This document shows positions 35,534-43,576 of a stretch of 64,000 nucleotides of DNA, piece after piece. Source of the DNA: Tepidamorphus gemmatus (GTDB taxonomy: Bacteria > Pseudomonadota > Alphaproteobacteria > Rhizobiales > Tepidamorphaceae); NCBI RefSeq assembly GCF_004346195.1, contig NZ_SMAK01000001.1, positions 62,001 through 126,000 of the forward strand. Reading direction: 5' to 3'. How positions within the stretch are numbered: the stretch's first letter is position 1; each line of letters begins with the position of its first letter. The position numbers and the translations under genes are program-made. The notes under the pieces are model-generated. The model was given only the letters and a program-made list of their open reading frames with translations. It had not been told where the DNA came from and did not search any database.

Positions 35534-36357
35534 ACGGTACGATCGTGATGGCTGCGCCGAACGGGGCGCGGCGGACCAAGGCCGATCACCCGAAGCTGCC
35601 CCTCACCGCGGCGGAGCTCGCCGCAGACGCGGTGCTGTGCCGCGATGCCGGCGCCTCGGTGCTGCATCTGCATGTGCGCGACGGCGAGGGGGCCCATTCC
35701 CTCGAGGCCGGGCTCTACCGGGAGGCGCTGGCCGAGGTGCGCGGCGCGGTCGGCGATGGCCTCGTGCTGCAGGTGACCACCGAGGCGGTGGGCCGGTACA
35801 CGCCAGACGACCAGATCGCCCTCGTCCGCGCACTCGAGCCCGAGGCTGTCTCGCTGGCGCTGCGGGAGATCGCGCCCGCGCCGGACCGCGAGCCGGCCGC
35901 CCGCGACCTGTTCGCCTTCATGCGCGAGGCCCGCATCTGGGCGCAGGTGATTCTCTACGACCCGGCCGACATCGCCCGCTTCGTGGCACTGGCCGATGCC
36001 GGCTTGTTCGCGGTCGCTCGGCCGAGCGTGCTGCTGGTGCTTGGCCGCTATACGGTCGGACAGGTTTCCGATCCCGAGGATCTGACGCCGATGCTTGAGG
36101 CGCTGGCACCGGTCCGAGATGCGGTGTGCTGGTCGGTCTGCGCCTTCGGCGCGAAGGAAAATGCGTGCATGGCCCGTGCCATCGCCGAGGGCGGACACGT
36201 CCGGGTCGGCTTCGAGAACAATCTCCTCCTGCCGGACGGGCAGCGCGCGGCGAGCAACGCCGATCTCGTCCGGCTGGCTGCCGATGCGGCGGTTGCCGCC
36301 GGCCGGGCGCCGCTCTCGGCGGGCGAGGTGCGGGCGATGATCGCGGGCTGGTTCTGA
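35530..36357 (+). CDS. Beta-keto acid cleavage enzyme (BKACE, DUF849 family)
   Basis: BKACE enzymes are zinc-dependent TIM barrels that condense a beta-keto acid with acetyl-CoA and cleave it to acetoacetate and a new acyl-CoA. The 275-residue product has the zinc His pair in LHLHVRDG (His46, His48) and the third ligand Glu229 in HVRVGFENN, with Arg225 four residues before it. Two residues differ from the characterised 3-keto-5-aminohexanoate enzyme as I remember it. The substrate-ammonium Glu14 is Arg14 here, and the Asp after the zinc Glu is Asn230. Arg14 would favour an acidic rather than an amino substrate. The upstream aminotransferase is coupled to it. Confidence 0.88.
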   Translation: MNGTIVMAAPNGARRTKADHPKLPLTAAELAADAVLCRDAGASVLHLHVRDGEGAHSLEAGLYREALAEVRGAVGDGLVLQVTTEAVGRYTPDDQIALVRALEPEAVSLALREIAPAPDREPAARDLFAFMREARIWAQVILYDPADIARFVALADAGLFAVARPSVLLVLGRYTVGQVSDPEDLTPMLEALAPVRDAVCWSVCAFGAKENACMARAIAEGGHVRVGFENNLLLPDGQRAASNADLVRLAADAAVAAGRAPLSAGEVRAMIAGWF

Positions 36358-36367
36358 GGTATCGGCC

Positions 36368-37426
36368 TCAGGCGCTGCGCAGCAGCGCGTCGCGGCCCGC
36401 CGCGATCCGCTCTTCCGCGAGCCGGTCGGCGACCTGCTCGGGGGACGCACCTTCGGCCTCGGCGCGCCGCAGGACCGCCGTCAGCGTGTCGCCGATCCGC
36501 GCGACCCGGTTCTTCATCGCGTCGGCGTCGATGCCGGGACGGTCCGGCGCGATCGCGATGACGCCGCCGGCATTCACCAGATAATCCGGCGCGTAGAGAA
36601 TGCCGCGTGCGGCCAGCGCCAGTCCGTCGGCCGGGGTGCGGAGCTGGTTGTTGGCCGCGCCGCAGACGATTGCAGCGCGGATCTCGGGAATGGTCGACTC
36701 GTTGAGGCCGCTGCCGAGCGCGCAGGGCGCGAACACGTCGATGTCTGCGGCGTGGACGGTGTCGGCGGCGACGATGACGGCGTCGAGCCGGCGTCGTGCA
36801 GCCTCCACCTTCGCCGCATCGATGTCGCCGACGATCAGCCTGGCGCCGTCGGCGCGCACCAGCGCGGCGAGTCGGCTGCCGACATGGCCGAGCCCCTGCA
36901 CCCCGACGGTCAGCCCCTCGAGCGAGGGTTTGCCCCATCTGTACCTGACGGCGGCGCGCATGGCGCAGAAGACGCCCCAGGCGGTGAACGGCGACGGATC
37001 GCCGAGGCCGGTCGCGCGGATGCCCCGGACATGGGCGGTCCGGCGTGCAACGACCTCCATGTCGGCATCGCTGACGCCGACATCCTCGCCGGTGATGTAG
37101 CGGCCGCCGAGACTGTCGACGGCGCGGCCGAAGGCCTCGAACAGGGCCGGCGACTTGTCGGTTGCAGGGTCGGCGACGATCACCGCCTTGCCGCCGCCGA
37201 GCGGTAGGCCGGCGAGGGCGTTCTTGTAGGTCATGCCACGCGACAGCCTGAGCACGTCGTCGAGCGGGTCGCCGCCGTCGGCATAGGCCCACATCCGGCA
37301 GCCGCCGAGCGCCGGGCCGAGCGTGGTGTCGTGAATCGCGATGATGGCCCTGAGGCCGGACTTCGACTCACTGAAGAAGCAGATCCGCTCGTGGCCATCG
37401 AAACTCGGATGCTGAAACGGCGTCAT
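36368..37426 (-). CDS. Leucine/valine/phenylalanine dehydrogenase-type enzyme
   Basis: This 352-residue protein belongs to the Glu/Leu/Phe/Val dehydrogenase family, which deaminates an amino acid to the 2-oxo acid with NAD+. The catalytic region shows ALGGCRMW, then RGMTYKNALAGLPLGGGKAVI with Lys68 and Lys80. The Rossmann motif is VGVQGLGHVGSRLA, and ILYAPDYLVNAGGVI is also typical. Length fits leucine dehydrogenase (about 350-360) rather than glutamate dehydrogenase (above 400). ATG 37426 was chosen for that length; the open frame continues to 38251. It is convergent with the BKACE gene and has an inverted repeat upstream. Confidence 0.9.
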   Translation of the reverse strand: MTPFQHPSFDGHERICFFSESKSGLRAIIAIHDTTLGPALGGCRMWAYADGGDPLDDVLRLSRGMTYKNALAGLPLGGGKAVIVADPATDKSPALFEAFGRAVDSLGGRYITGEDVGVSDADMEVVARRTAHVRGIRATGLGDPSPFTAWGVFCAMRAAVRYRWGKPSLEGLTVGVQGLGHVGSRLAALVRADGARLIVGDIDAAKVEAARRRLDAVIVAADTVHAADIDVFAPCALGSGLNESTIPEIRAAIVCGAANNQLRTPADGLALAARGILYAPDYLVNAGGVIAIAPDRPGIDADAMKNRVARIGDTLTAVLRRAEAEGASPEQVADRLAEERIAAGRDALLRSA

Positions 37427-37732
37427 GATCCCGACCTGTTGCTTGCGCGACGCGACCAGGCGGCGGACGCCTGCCACGGCCGCGCGGCTCCTGCACTGTC
37501 GAAATTGTAACAGCATCCCCGGCAATGATTGTCCTTTCGCTTCGGTGCAGAGCGGCAATCGCGGAACAATCATGCTCAATATTCCGGAGTACTGAAATTT
37601 CCATCCTCCGACATCTGTGCAGGCCGACCGCCCGGTTCCGGGGTCGTTCGGCTGCGGTTGAAGAAATTTAACGCTGCGTGATCTCATAGTGTCGGGCGAA
37701 TCAGTGCGAAACGCTGGCTGGGGAGTTCCGCC
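37427..37732. promoter_or_regulatory. Intergenic region between leucine dehydrogenase-type gene and L,D-transpeptidase
   Basis: This 306-base gene-free stretch lies between divergent genes and is AT-richer than its neighbours. ATGATTGT (37525-37532) and ACAATCAT (37566-37573) form an inverted repeat with centres 41 bases apart, about four helix turns, the kind of spacing used by Lrp-type regulators. A GAATC (GANTC) site is at 37698-37702, 31 bases before the L,D-transpeptidase ATG. No open reading frame here looks like a gene. Confidence 0.4.
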
Positions 37733-38248
37733 ATGGCCTTCGATGAGGTGCGCCTGATCGGTGTGGCGCTGATGGTCGCCATTGTCACAGCAATTGCTGC
37801 CGGACGTTGCGAGGCGCGCGAGATCGTGGATGTCGCCGAGGATTACGAATACGGCACCATCGTCGTGAAGACCTCGGAGAGGCACCTCTATTATGCGCTC
37901 GGCAACGGCAAGGCGATTCGCTACCCGGTCGCCGTCGGCAGTCCGCAGAACCAGTGGTTCGGCACGACCTGGGTCAGCGACAAGCGCATCAACCCGACCT
38001 GGACGCCGACGCCGAGCATGCGGGCGCGCAACCCGAACCTGCCGAAGAGCGTGGCGGGGGGAGACAACAATCCGCTGGGCGTGCGGGCACTCTATCTCGG
38101 CTGGACGACCTACCGCATCCATGGCACCAACGCGCCAGGCTCGATCGGCCATGCGGTCTCGAACGGCTGCATCCGCATGCGCAACGAGGACGTGGTCGAC
38201 CTCTACGAGCGGGTCCACATCGGCGCTCCGGTGATCGTCGCGCGCTGA
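37733..38248 (+). CDS. L,D-transpeptidase (YkuD domain)
   Basis: This 171-residue exported enzyme makes 3-3 peptidoglycan cross-links or attaches proteins to the wall. A signal peptide covers about residues 1-28 (ending RCEARE). The YkuD domain follows with YPVAVGS, the His130 of YRIHGTNAP and the catalytic Cys146 in VSNGCIRMRNEDV, so the active site is complete; the family's usual SHGC is SNGC here. Start ATG 37733 is preceded by GGGGAG. The gene stands just before DUF1007-nicO on the same strand but is functionally unlinked as far as can be seen. Confidence 0.93.
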   Translation: MAFDEVRLIGVALMVAIVTAIAAGRCEAREIVDVAEDYEYGTIVVKTSERHLYYALGNGKAIRYPVAVGSPQNQWFGTTWVSDKRINPTWTPTPSMRARNPNLPKSVAGGDNNPLGVRALYLGWTTYRIHGTNAPGSIGHAVSNGCIRMRNEDVVDLYERVHIGAPVIVAR

Positions 38249-38324
38249 CATGGGGCGCGCGGCCGTTCGGGGCCGTCACGGTTTCGCCGGTATTGTCCTC
38301 TTGAACCGGGGACGGAGCGGGTGC

Positions 38325-39014
38325 ATGGCAGGATCGAATTGCCACAATCCGGGAGGGTGGGTGCGCGGGGCCATGCTCGGCGTCGCGGCAGCGTTGGCGC
38401 CGGCCGCTGCCGCAGCGCATCCCCATGTCTGGGTCACCAGCAGGTCCGATATCGTTTTCGACCGTGCCGGCATGATTTCCGCGGTTCGGCACAGCTGGAC
38501 CTTCGACGATGGATTCTCGGCCTATGCCTCCCAGGGTCTCGACGAGGACGGCGACGGGATACTGACCCGGGAGGAGCTGCAGCCGCTTGCTCAGGTCAAT
38601 GTCGAGTCGCTGCACGAGTTCGAGTTCTTCACCTATCTCGGGCTGACAGATGTCGACGAGGTCTATGGCGCCTTCGCCGAGCCGGTCGACTACTGGCTCG
38701 ATTATGACGGCCGCCAGCTGACGCTGCATTTCACCCTGCCGCTCAAGGAGCCGTTCGATCCGCGGCGCGGATCGGCGGCGATCGAAGTCTACGATCCGAC
38801 CTTCTTCGTCGATTTCGGCCTGGCCGACGTCGATCCGGTGATGCTCGTCGATGCGCCGGACGGATGCTATCCGGAAGTCCAGCCGGCTGAAGGCTTCGAT
38901 CCCAAGACGGCCGAGATGCTGGCGCGCATTCCGGCCGACGTGCGAGACCTGCCGCCGGAGCTTCTCGACCTGACCTCCGGCAATGCCAACACGATCAGGA
39001 TCATCTGCCGATGA
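38325..39014 (+). CDS. DUF1007 family periplasmic protein
   Basis: This 229-residue exported protein begins after a signal peptide with AHPHVWVTSRSDIVF, the DUF1007 signature whose His-Pro-His could bind metal. A perfect 12-residue EF-hand-like loop occupies residues 73-84 (DEDGDGILTREE), followed by QPLAQVNVESLHEFEFFTYL. DUF1007 genes usually sit beside NicO-type transporters and are thought to help metal uptake or handling. ATG 38325 was chosen for the signal peptide; 38250 would add 25 residues ahead of it. The stop overlaps the nicO start by four bases (ATGA). Confidence 0.85.
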   Translation: MAGSNCHNPGGWVRGAMLGVAAALAPAAAAAHPHVWVTSRSDIVFDRAGMISAVRHSWTFDDGFSAYASQGLDEDGDGILTREELQPLAQVNVESLHEFEFFTYLGLTDVDEVYGAFAEPVDYWLDYDGRQLTLHFTLPLKEPFDPRRGSAAIEVYDPTFFVDFGLADVDPVMLVDAPDGCYPEVQPAEGFDPKTAEMLARIPADVRDLPPELLDLTSGNANTIRIICR

Positions 39015-40060
39015 CGGGCGGGCGCATGGCCGCAGTTGGTGCGGTGTTGATGACCGCTGTGCTCGTCGCCGATATTGCGTTGGCCAACCCGTTCGGAGTG
39101 GCGCGCCCGGAAGCTTCTGTCGCCGTCGCGACGGGCCCCTTCGCGGAGCTGTTCGGCTGGATTTCCGCGAGGCAGGCGGCCTTCTACCGCGAGCTGACCG
39201 GGCTGATCGCCAATCTGCGCACCGAACCGGCCGCCGGCTGGGTGCTCGTCGCACTATCGTTTCTCTATGGCGTCCTGCATGCTGCCGGACCGGGCCACGG
39301 CAAGGTGATCATCACCTCCTACCTGGTCGCGACGCGGCAGACGATGCGGCGCGGGGTCATGTTGTCCTTCGCCTCAGCTGTGGCGCAGGCGCTCACCGCG
39401 ATCGCGCTGGTCGCGCTGCTGACGATCGCCCTGAAGGCGACCAGCATGGCGATGAACCGTGCGACCGGGCTCATCGAGATTGCGAGCTACGCGCTGATCA
39501 CGCTGATCGGCCTGCGGCTGGTCTGGCTGAAGGGATCGGCGCTGGCGGCGCGGCTGCCGGTTGTTTCCCCGATCCGCGCAGCAACGGCTGGCGGCCCGCC
39601 GGTCGGCCATCCTGGCCATGGCGCCCACCACCATGGCCACGATCATCAGCACCATGATCATGAGCGGCAGGCGTGCGGCTGCAGCCATGCGCATTCGCCC
39701 GATCCGGCGACGCTCGGCGGACGGCTCACCCTGTCGAGCGCCTGGACGGCCGTGCTGGCGGTGGGCCTGCGGCCGTGCAGCGGCGCGCTGATCGTGCTCG
39801 TCTTCGCGTTCTCCCAAGGCCTCTTCTGGGTGGGGGTCGTCGCAACGCTGGCAATGGCGGTCGGGACGGGGCTGGCGGTCGCGCTCCTCGCCGGTCTCGC
39901 GGTCGGCGCGCGCGGCCTTGCCGCACGGCTCGCCGCGGGCGGCGGGGCTGCCGGATCCTGGGCGCTGGCGGGCGTGCAGACGCTCGAGCTGCTGGCGGCG
40001 CTCGCCGTGCTGGCATTCGGCACGTTGCTGCTGGGCGGCGCGCTGTCAGCAGGACTCTAG
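39011..40060 (+). CDS. NicO/RcnA-type nickel/cobalt transporter with His-rich loop
   Basis: This 349-residue inner-membrane protein has a signal or first helix, then the NicO motif LYGVLHAAGPGHGKVIITSYL and GLRPCSGALIVLVFAFSQG. Between the two halves lies a loop with HPGHGAHHHGHDHQHHDHE and CGCSHAH (about residues 198-228), which can bind nickel, cobalt or zinc. RcnA relatives export Ni and Co; NicO-DUF1007 pairs may instead import or move other metals such as zinc. Translation is coupled to DUF1007. Its end lies 22 bases from the end of the convergent cobalt-type nitrile hydratase operon. Confidence 0.88.
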   Translation: MTGGRMAAVGAVLMTAVLVADIALANPFGVARPEASVAVATGPFAELFGWISARQAAFYRELTGLIANLRTEPAAGWVLVALSFLYGVLHAAGPGHGKVIITSYLVATRQTMRRGVMLSFASAVAQALTAIALVALLTIALKATSMAMNRATGLIEIASYALITLIGLRLVWLKGSALAARLPVVSPIRAATAGGPPVGHPGHGAHHHGHDHQHHDHERQACGCSHAHSPDPATLGGRLTLSSAWTAVLAVGLRPCSGALIVLVFAFSQGLFWVGVVATLAMAVGTGLAVALLAGLAVGARGLAARLAAGGGAAGSWALAGVQTLELLAALAVLAFGTLLLGGALSAGL

Positions 40061-40082
40061 CGCGGTTTCCGACCACACAGAT

Positions 40083-40448
40083 TCAGTCTCGCGTGCCGAG
40101 GGCGATCGGCCTGCCATGCGGGGTGGCGCGGGCGGCGCGGTCCCAGGCGGCCTCGCGCCTTGCGCGCTCGGCTTCGGGGATGAGCCCCTTGGCGTCGGTC
40201 ATCTTCTCCAGCGCCGACAGCCATGCCAGATAATAGGCCTCCTCGCCGCAGGCCTGCGGACCCAGCGCGGCGATCTCGGCACCGAGCACATCGGCCCATT
40301 CGCTCCAGGTGAAGGCGCCGCGCGCCTCCAGCTCTACGGCGAGTGCGAAGGCCTCGGCGTGCCAGGGCTCGGCGAAGACAGGCCCATCGCGGTCGCGTGG
40401 GATCGCGGGGAGGGCGTCGAGCACGCGAACCACCTCAGGCCGGCTCAA
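40083..40448 (-). CDS. Nitrile hydratase activator (accessory protein)
   Basis: This protein of about 121 residues resembles the N-terminal part of the nitrile hydratase beta subunit: GPVFAEPWHAEAFALAVELEARG, FTWSEWADVLGAEI and GEEAYYLAWLSALEKM. Such activators help insert and oxidise the cobalt centre in the alpha subunit. The start is unsure. TTG 40448 overlaps the beta-subunit end by 14 bases, and GTG 40433, which begins just after the beta stop, is the other choice; no ATG fits. It is the third gene of the alpha-beta-activator operon on the minus strand. Confidence 0.83.
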   Translation of the reverse strand: MSRPEVVRVLDALPAIPRDRDGPVFAEPWHAEAFALAVELEARGAFTWSEWADVLGAEIAALGPQACGEEAYYLAWLSALEKMTDAKGLIPEAERARREAAWDRAARATPHGRPIALGTRD

Positions 40449-41094
40449 GATAGGACTCCCACAGGTCGATGTGAACGCTGTCGCCGGCCGCGGCAGCTTC
40501 ACCCCAGAGTTCGCGCGCCGCGAACCGGACCGAATAGAGCCATTGCGGCGCCTCGCCACGGCCGTGGGCATTGGAGTCCGGGAAGACGTGACAGCCCTGC
40601 ACCCGCGCTACGGTGCCGGTCCGCCCGCGCGCATAGCGAGGCAGCCGCGTATGCCCCGCCGGGTGGAGGTTGCGGGCGCGCACGGCATCCCCCGGCGCGA
40701 AACGGGCCGGCCCCGCCGGTGCGCGGTCGGCCGGACCGCCGCGGGCCAGCACCGTCTCGACCATGTCGGCCGTCAGCACCTGCGGTATGGCGACCGGTGG
40801 AACGAGCGCGCGACCGGTTTCGATCTCCTCGCGCGTGACGAGGCCGCGGGCCATCATCAGCCTCTCCATGCCCGCCAGCCAGATCTCGTAATAAGAGGAC
40901 GACAGGTACTGTGCCGGCGGCAGGCTTTCGCGGGCATGGCGCGACATGTCGATGTTCCAGCCGCCGGGCGTGGCCATCGCCAATGTCAGTGCGAAGGCGC
41001 GCCGTTCCCAGTCGGCATGGAACACCGGCTCGTCGGGCTCCGGCTGAACCGGGCCGAAATTCTGGAAGCCGCCGAGATCGTGCACGCCGTTCAT
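40435..41094 (-). CDS. nthB: Nitrile hydratase beta subunit
   Basis: The beta subunit pairs with alpha to form the nitrile hydratase that hydrates nitriles to amides in the cytoplasm. The 219-residue product starts MNGVHDLGG, a hallmark of the family. It continues with [29 protein letters not shown], the SH3-like C-terminal domain with [14 protein letters not shown], then [16 protein letters not shown] and [12 protein letters not shown]. The expected conserved arginines lie in [11 protein letters not shown] 41094 overlaps the alpha stop by four bases, so alpha and beta are coupled. Confidence 0.95.
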   Translation of the reverse strand: MNGVHDLGGFQNFGPVQPEPDEPVFHADWERRAFALTLAMATPGGWNIDMSRHARESLPPAQYLSSSYYEIWLAGMERLMMARGLVTREEIETGRALVPPVAIPQVLTADMVETVLARGGPADRAPAGPARFAPGDAVRARNLHPAGHTRLPRYARGRTGTVARVQGCHVFPDSNAHGRGEAPQWLYSVRFAARELWGEAAAAGDSVHIDLWESYLEPA

Positions 41095-41744
41095 GACAGG
41101 ATCCCTCGGCGTGCGGCCTCCTCCGGCGACAGGGCCAGCCCGGTGCCGATCATCGAATCGCGGGTGACGAGCCTGGCAAGCCGGTCCTCGTCCCAGCCGT
41201 CGGTGCCGGCGGGGCGCTGCGGAATGACCAGATAGCGGATCTCGGCGGTCGAATCCCAGACGGTGATCGCGACCGTCTCGGGCAGGCTGACGCCGAATTC
41301 GGCAAGCACGCCGCGCGGATCGATCACGGCGCGGGCGCGATAGGGCGGCGACTTGTACCACACCGGGGGCAGTCCCAGCACCGGCCAAGGGTAGCAGGAG
41401 CACAGTGTGCAGACGACCAAGTTGTGCACCGTGTCGGTATTCTCCACCGCCACCATGTGCTCGCCCTGGCGGCCGACATAGCCGAGCGCGTGGATCGCAG
41501 CCGTCGCGTCGCGCATCAGCCAGTCGCGATAGACGGGATCGCTCCATGCCTTGGCAACCACCTTGGCGCCATTGCGCGGGCCGACCTTGTGCTCGTAGGT
41601 CTCGATCAGCCGGTCGAGGGCCGCCGGATCGACGTAACCCTTCTCCACGAGCAGGGATTCGAGTGCTCGCACCCTGATGGCGATCGGAGATAGTCCCGCG
41701 CCATGCTCGCGATCCTCGTCGTGGTGGTGATGGCCTTGCGACAT
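41091..41744 (-). CDS. nthA: Nitrile hydratase alpha subunit, cobalt type
   Basis: The alpha subunit carries the non-corrin metal centre. In this 217-residue protein the metal motif is VCTLCSC (Cys112, Thr113, Cys115, Ser116, Cys117). Thr at the second position marks the cobalt type; iron enzymes have Ser there. [22 protein letters not shown] and [17 protein letters not shown] are standard. The N-terminus is His-rich ([14 protein letters not shown]), which may help metal capture. ATG 41744 is the only sensible start in the family frame. It is the first gene of the operon and is divergent from the haloacid dehalogenase gene. No amidase gene is next to it. Confidence 0.96.
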   Translation of the reverse strand: MSQGHHHHDEDREHGAGLSPIAIRVRALESLLVEKGYVDPAALDRLIETYEHKVGPRNGAKVVAKAWSDPVYRDWLMRDATAAIHALGYVGRQGEHMVAVENTDTVHNLVVCTLCSCYPWPVLGLPPVWYKSPPYRARAVIDPRGVLAEFGVSLPETVAITVWDSTAEIRYLVIPQRPAGTDGWDEDRLARLVTRDSMIGTGLALSPEEAARRGILS

Positions 41745-41831
41745 CGCTGGCTCCCGCGGATGACCTGCGGCGATCCTAGACAGGGATGCCGGTCCGGACC
41801 AGACTTGTCGAAGCGTATCGAGGAGGCTGAC

Positions 41832-42506
41832 ATGCGGCTGGATGGAATCCGCGCCTGCGTCTTCGACGCGTATGGCACGCTGTTCGACGTCCATGCGCCC
41901 GTTGCGCGCGAGGCTTCAGCGCTTGGCGAGCGGGCCGAAGCGGTGTCGCGGATGTGGCGCGACAAGCAGTTGCAGTACACCTGGCTCAGGAGCCTGATGG
42001 GCGCGCATGCCGACTTCGCGGACGTTACCGCGGACGCGCTGGACTACGCGCTGAGCGCGCACGGCGTTTCGGACATCGCGCTGCGCGACAGGCTGCTTGC
42101 GCTCTACCGGACGCTGGATGCCTATCCGGACGCCGGGCCCTGCCTCGCTGCCCTGCGGGAAAGAGGATTGGTCACGGCGATCCTCTCCAATGGCACGCCC
42201 GACATGCTGGCTGCGGCGACCAGATCAGCGGGGATCGACGTCAGCCTCGACCATGTGCTCTCGGTGGAGGCAGTCGGCGTCTACAAGCCCGACCCGAGGG
42301 TCTATCGCCTCGCCGTCGAGGCGACCGGCATCCCTGCCGAACATATCTGCTTCGTCTCGATGAACCCGTGGGACGCCAGCGGCGCCGCCTGGTTCGGGTT
42401 CAGGTCGGTGCGGCTCAACCGGCTCGGCAGCCCGCCGGACAACCTTCCGGGCGAGCTGGCGGGCGAGATCGCCAGTCTCGCCGAACTGCCAGGACTGATC
42501 GCCTAA
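41832..42506 (+). CDS. Haloacid dehalogenase, type II
   Basis: This 224-residue HAD-superfamily enzyme has the L-2-haloacid dehalogenase pattern: nucleophile Asp12 in [28 protein letters not shown] (Ser and Asn), [16 protein letters not shown] with the Lys, and [17 protein letters not shown]. Those residues point to dehalogenation rather than phosphatase activity, with release of hydroxy acid and halide; the physiological role is often unknown. ATG 41832 has GAGGAGG upstream. It is divergent from the nitrile hydratase operon. Its stop overlaps the end of the convergent next gene by four bases. Confidence 0.9.
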   Translation: MRLDGIRACVFDAYGTLFDVHAPVAREASALGERAEAVSRMWRDKQLQYTWLRSLMGAHADFADVTADALDYALSAHGVSDIALRDRLLALYRTLDAYPDAGPCLAALRERGLVTAILSNGTPDMLAAATRSAGIDVSLDHVLSVEAVGVYKPDPRVYRLAVEATGIPAEHICFVSMNPWDASGAAWFGFRSVRLNRLGSPPDNLPGELAGEIASLAELPGLIA

Positions 42507-43288
42507 CCGGCGCGCGACAGCGTGCGCCCTGCGCCGGACCGATGCGCGCGAACCGCCTCGCCGAAGGCCTCGAACAGGCGGCGGGAGATCGGGTCGCTGC
42601 CCGCCCAGTATTCCGGGTGCCATTGGACGCCCATCGCGAACGGGCTGCCGCGCACCGATACCGCCTCGATGACGCCGTCATCGGCCGTCGCCTCGACCTC
42701 GAGCCCGGTGCCGAGGCGGTCGAGGGCCTGGCGATGCAGCGAATTGACCATCACCGGCCCGGTGCCGACGATCGAGGCGAGGCGGCTACCCGGGCGGATG
42801 TCGACACGGTGGCGGATCGCGAAGCGCTCGTCCTGAACGGTCGAGTCCGGGGCGCGATGATCCATCCGGCCCGGGAGTTCCTGAATCTCGGTGACGATCG
42901 AACCGCCGAGGGCCACGTTCAGCTCCTGCATGCCGCGGCAGATCGCGAACAGGGGCAGGCCGCGATCGAGAGTCGCCCGAATCAGTGGCAGTGTGGTCGC
43001 GTCGCGGGCCTCGTCGAACGGTTCGTGGGCGGTCGTCGGCTCCACACCGTAGAGGGCGGGATGCACATTGGAGCGGCTGCCGGTGAGAAGCAGGCCGTCG
43101 ACGCGGTCGAGGAGTGCGATGTAGTCGGCCTCGCCACCGAGAGCGGGAACGACGATCGGCAGCACGCCTGCGATTCGCACTGCAGCCTCCAGATACTGCG
43201 CGGCGACGCTGTGCCAGCGATAGCCTTCGAAGGTCTTCAGGTCTGCCGGGACGGCCACCAGGGGGCGATCGGACATCGAGGAACGCAT
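42503..43288 (-). CDS. Class I glutamine amidotransferase-like hydrolase (C26, PuuD-type)
   Basis: This 261-residue C26 peptidase resembles gamma-glutamyl-GABA hydrolase PuuD: GLLLTGSRSNVHPALYG, the catalytic Cys in LFAICRGMQELNVALGG, VNSLHRQAL, and the His-Glu pair in GVQWHPEYW. Hydrolysis of a gamma-glutamyl compound, as in the putrescine pathway, is the best guess; other C26 enzymes are possible. ATG 43288 is chosen, though MSDRP at 43276 is also plausible. The agmatine-putrescine genes lie 5 kb away and no other puu genes are seen. Confidence 0.87.
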   Translation of the reverse strand: MRSSMSDRPLVAVPADLKTFEGYRWHSVAAQYLEAAVRIAGVLPIVVPALGGEADYIALLDRVDGLLLTGSRSNVHPALYGVEPTTAHEPFDEARDATTLPLIRATLDRGLPLFAICRGMQELNVALGGSIVTEIQELPGRMDHRAPDSTVQDERFAIRHRVDIRPGSRLASIVGTGPVMVNSLHRQALDRLGTGLEVEATADDGVIEAVSVRGSPFAMGVQWHPEYWAGSDPISRRLFEAFGEAVRAHRSGAGRTLSRAG

Positions 43289-43415
43289 GGAGAAATTCCC
43301 GCCGGGGTTACGCTGGGGCGCGAACAAGATTGGCCGGCTCGTCTGGTCGTCTGCCCAAAATTCGGGCTTGTCGGACCATCGGCCACCATCACCAATGAAG
43401 ACCAAGGTCGAAGTG

Positions 43416-43446
43416 GCGCAGGCTTGTCTTGTTCAGTCGCCTGCGC
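43416..43446 (+). other. Hairpin in the leader ahead of dctP
   Basis: GCGCAGGC (43416-43423) and GCCTGCGC (43439-43446) form a perfect eight-pair stem with a 15-base loop, followed by TTTAT. It lies 131 bases before the dctP start in the 288-base gap downstream of the divergent hydrolase gene. It may be a weak terminator, an attenuator or an operator; which one cannot be told. Confidence 0.35.
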
Positions 43447-43576
43447 TTTATATCGCCCACTACCGTGCGGCGATAGACCGGATGGTACGGATGGGGCCGA
43501 AAAAGCAAGACGAGGGGAGGCCGGGGTCCCGCCGCGAGACGTCAACGTCCATGAAATCCTTGGGAGGTGTACTTCG

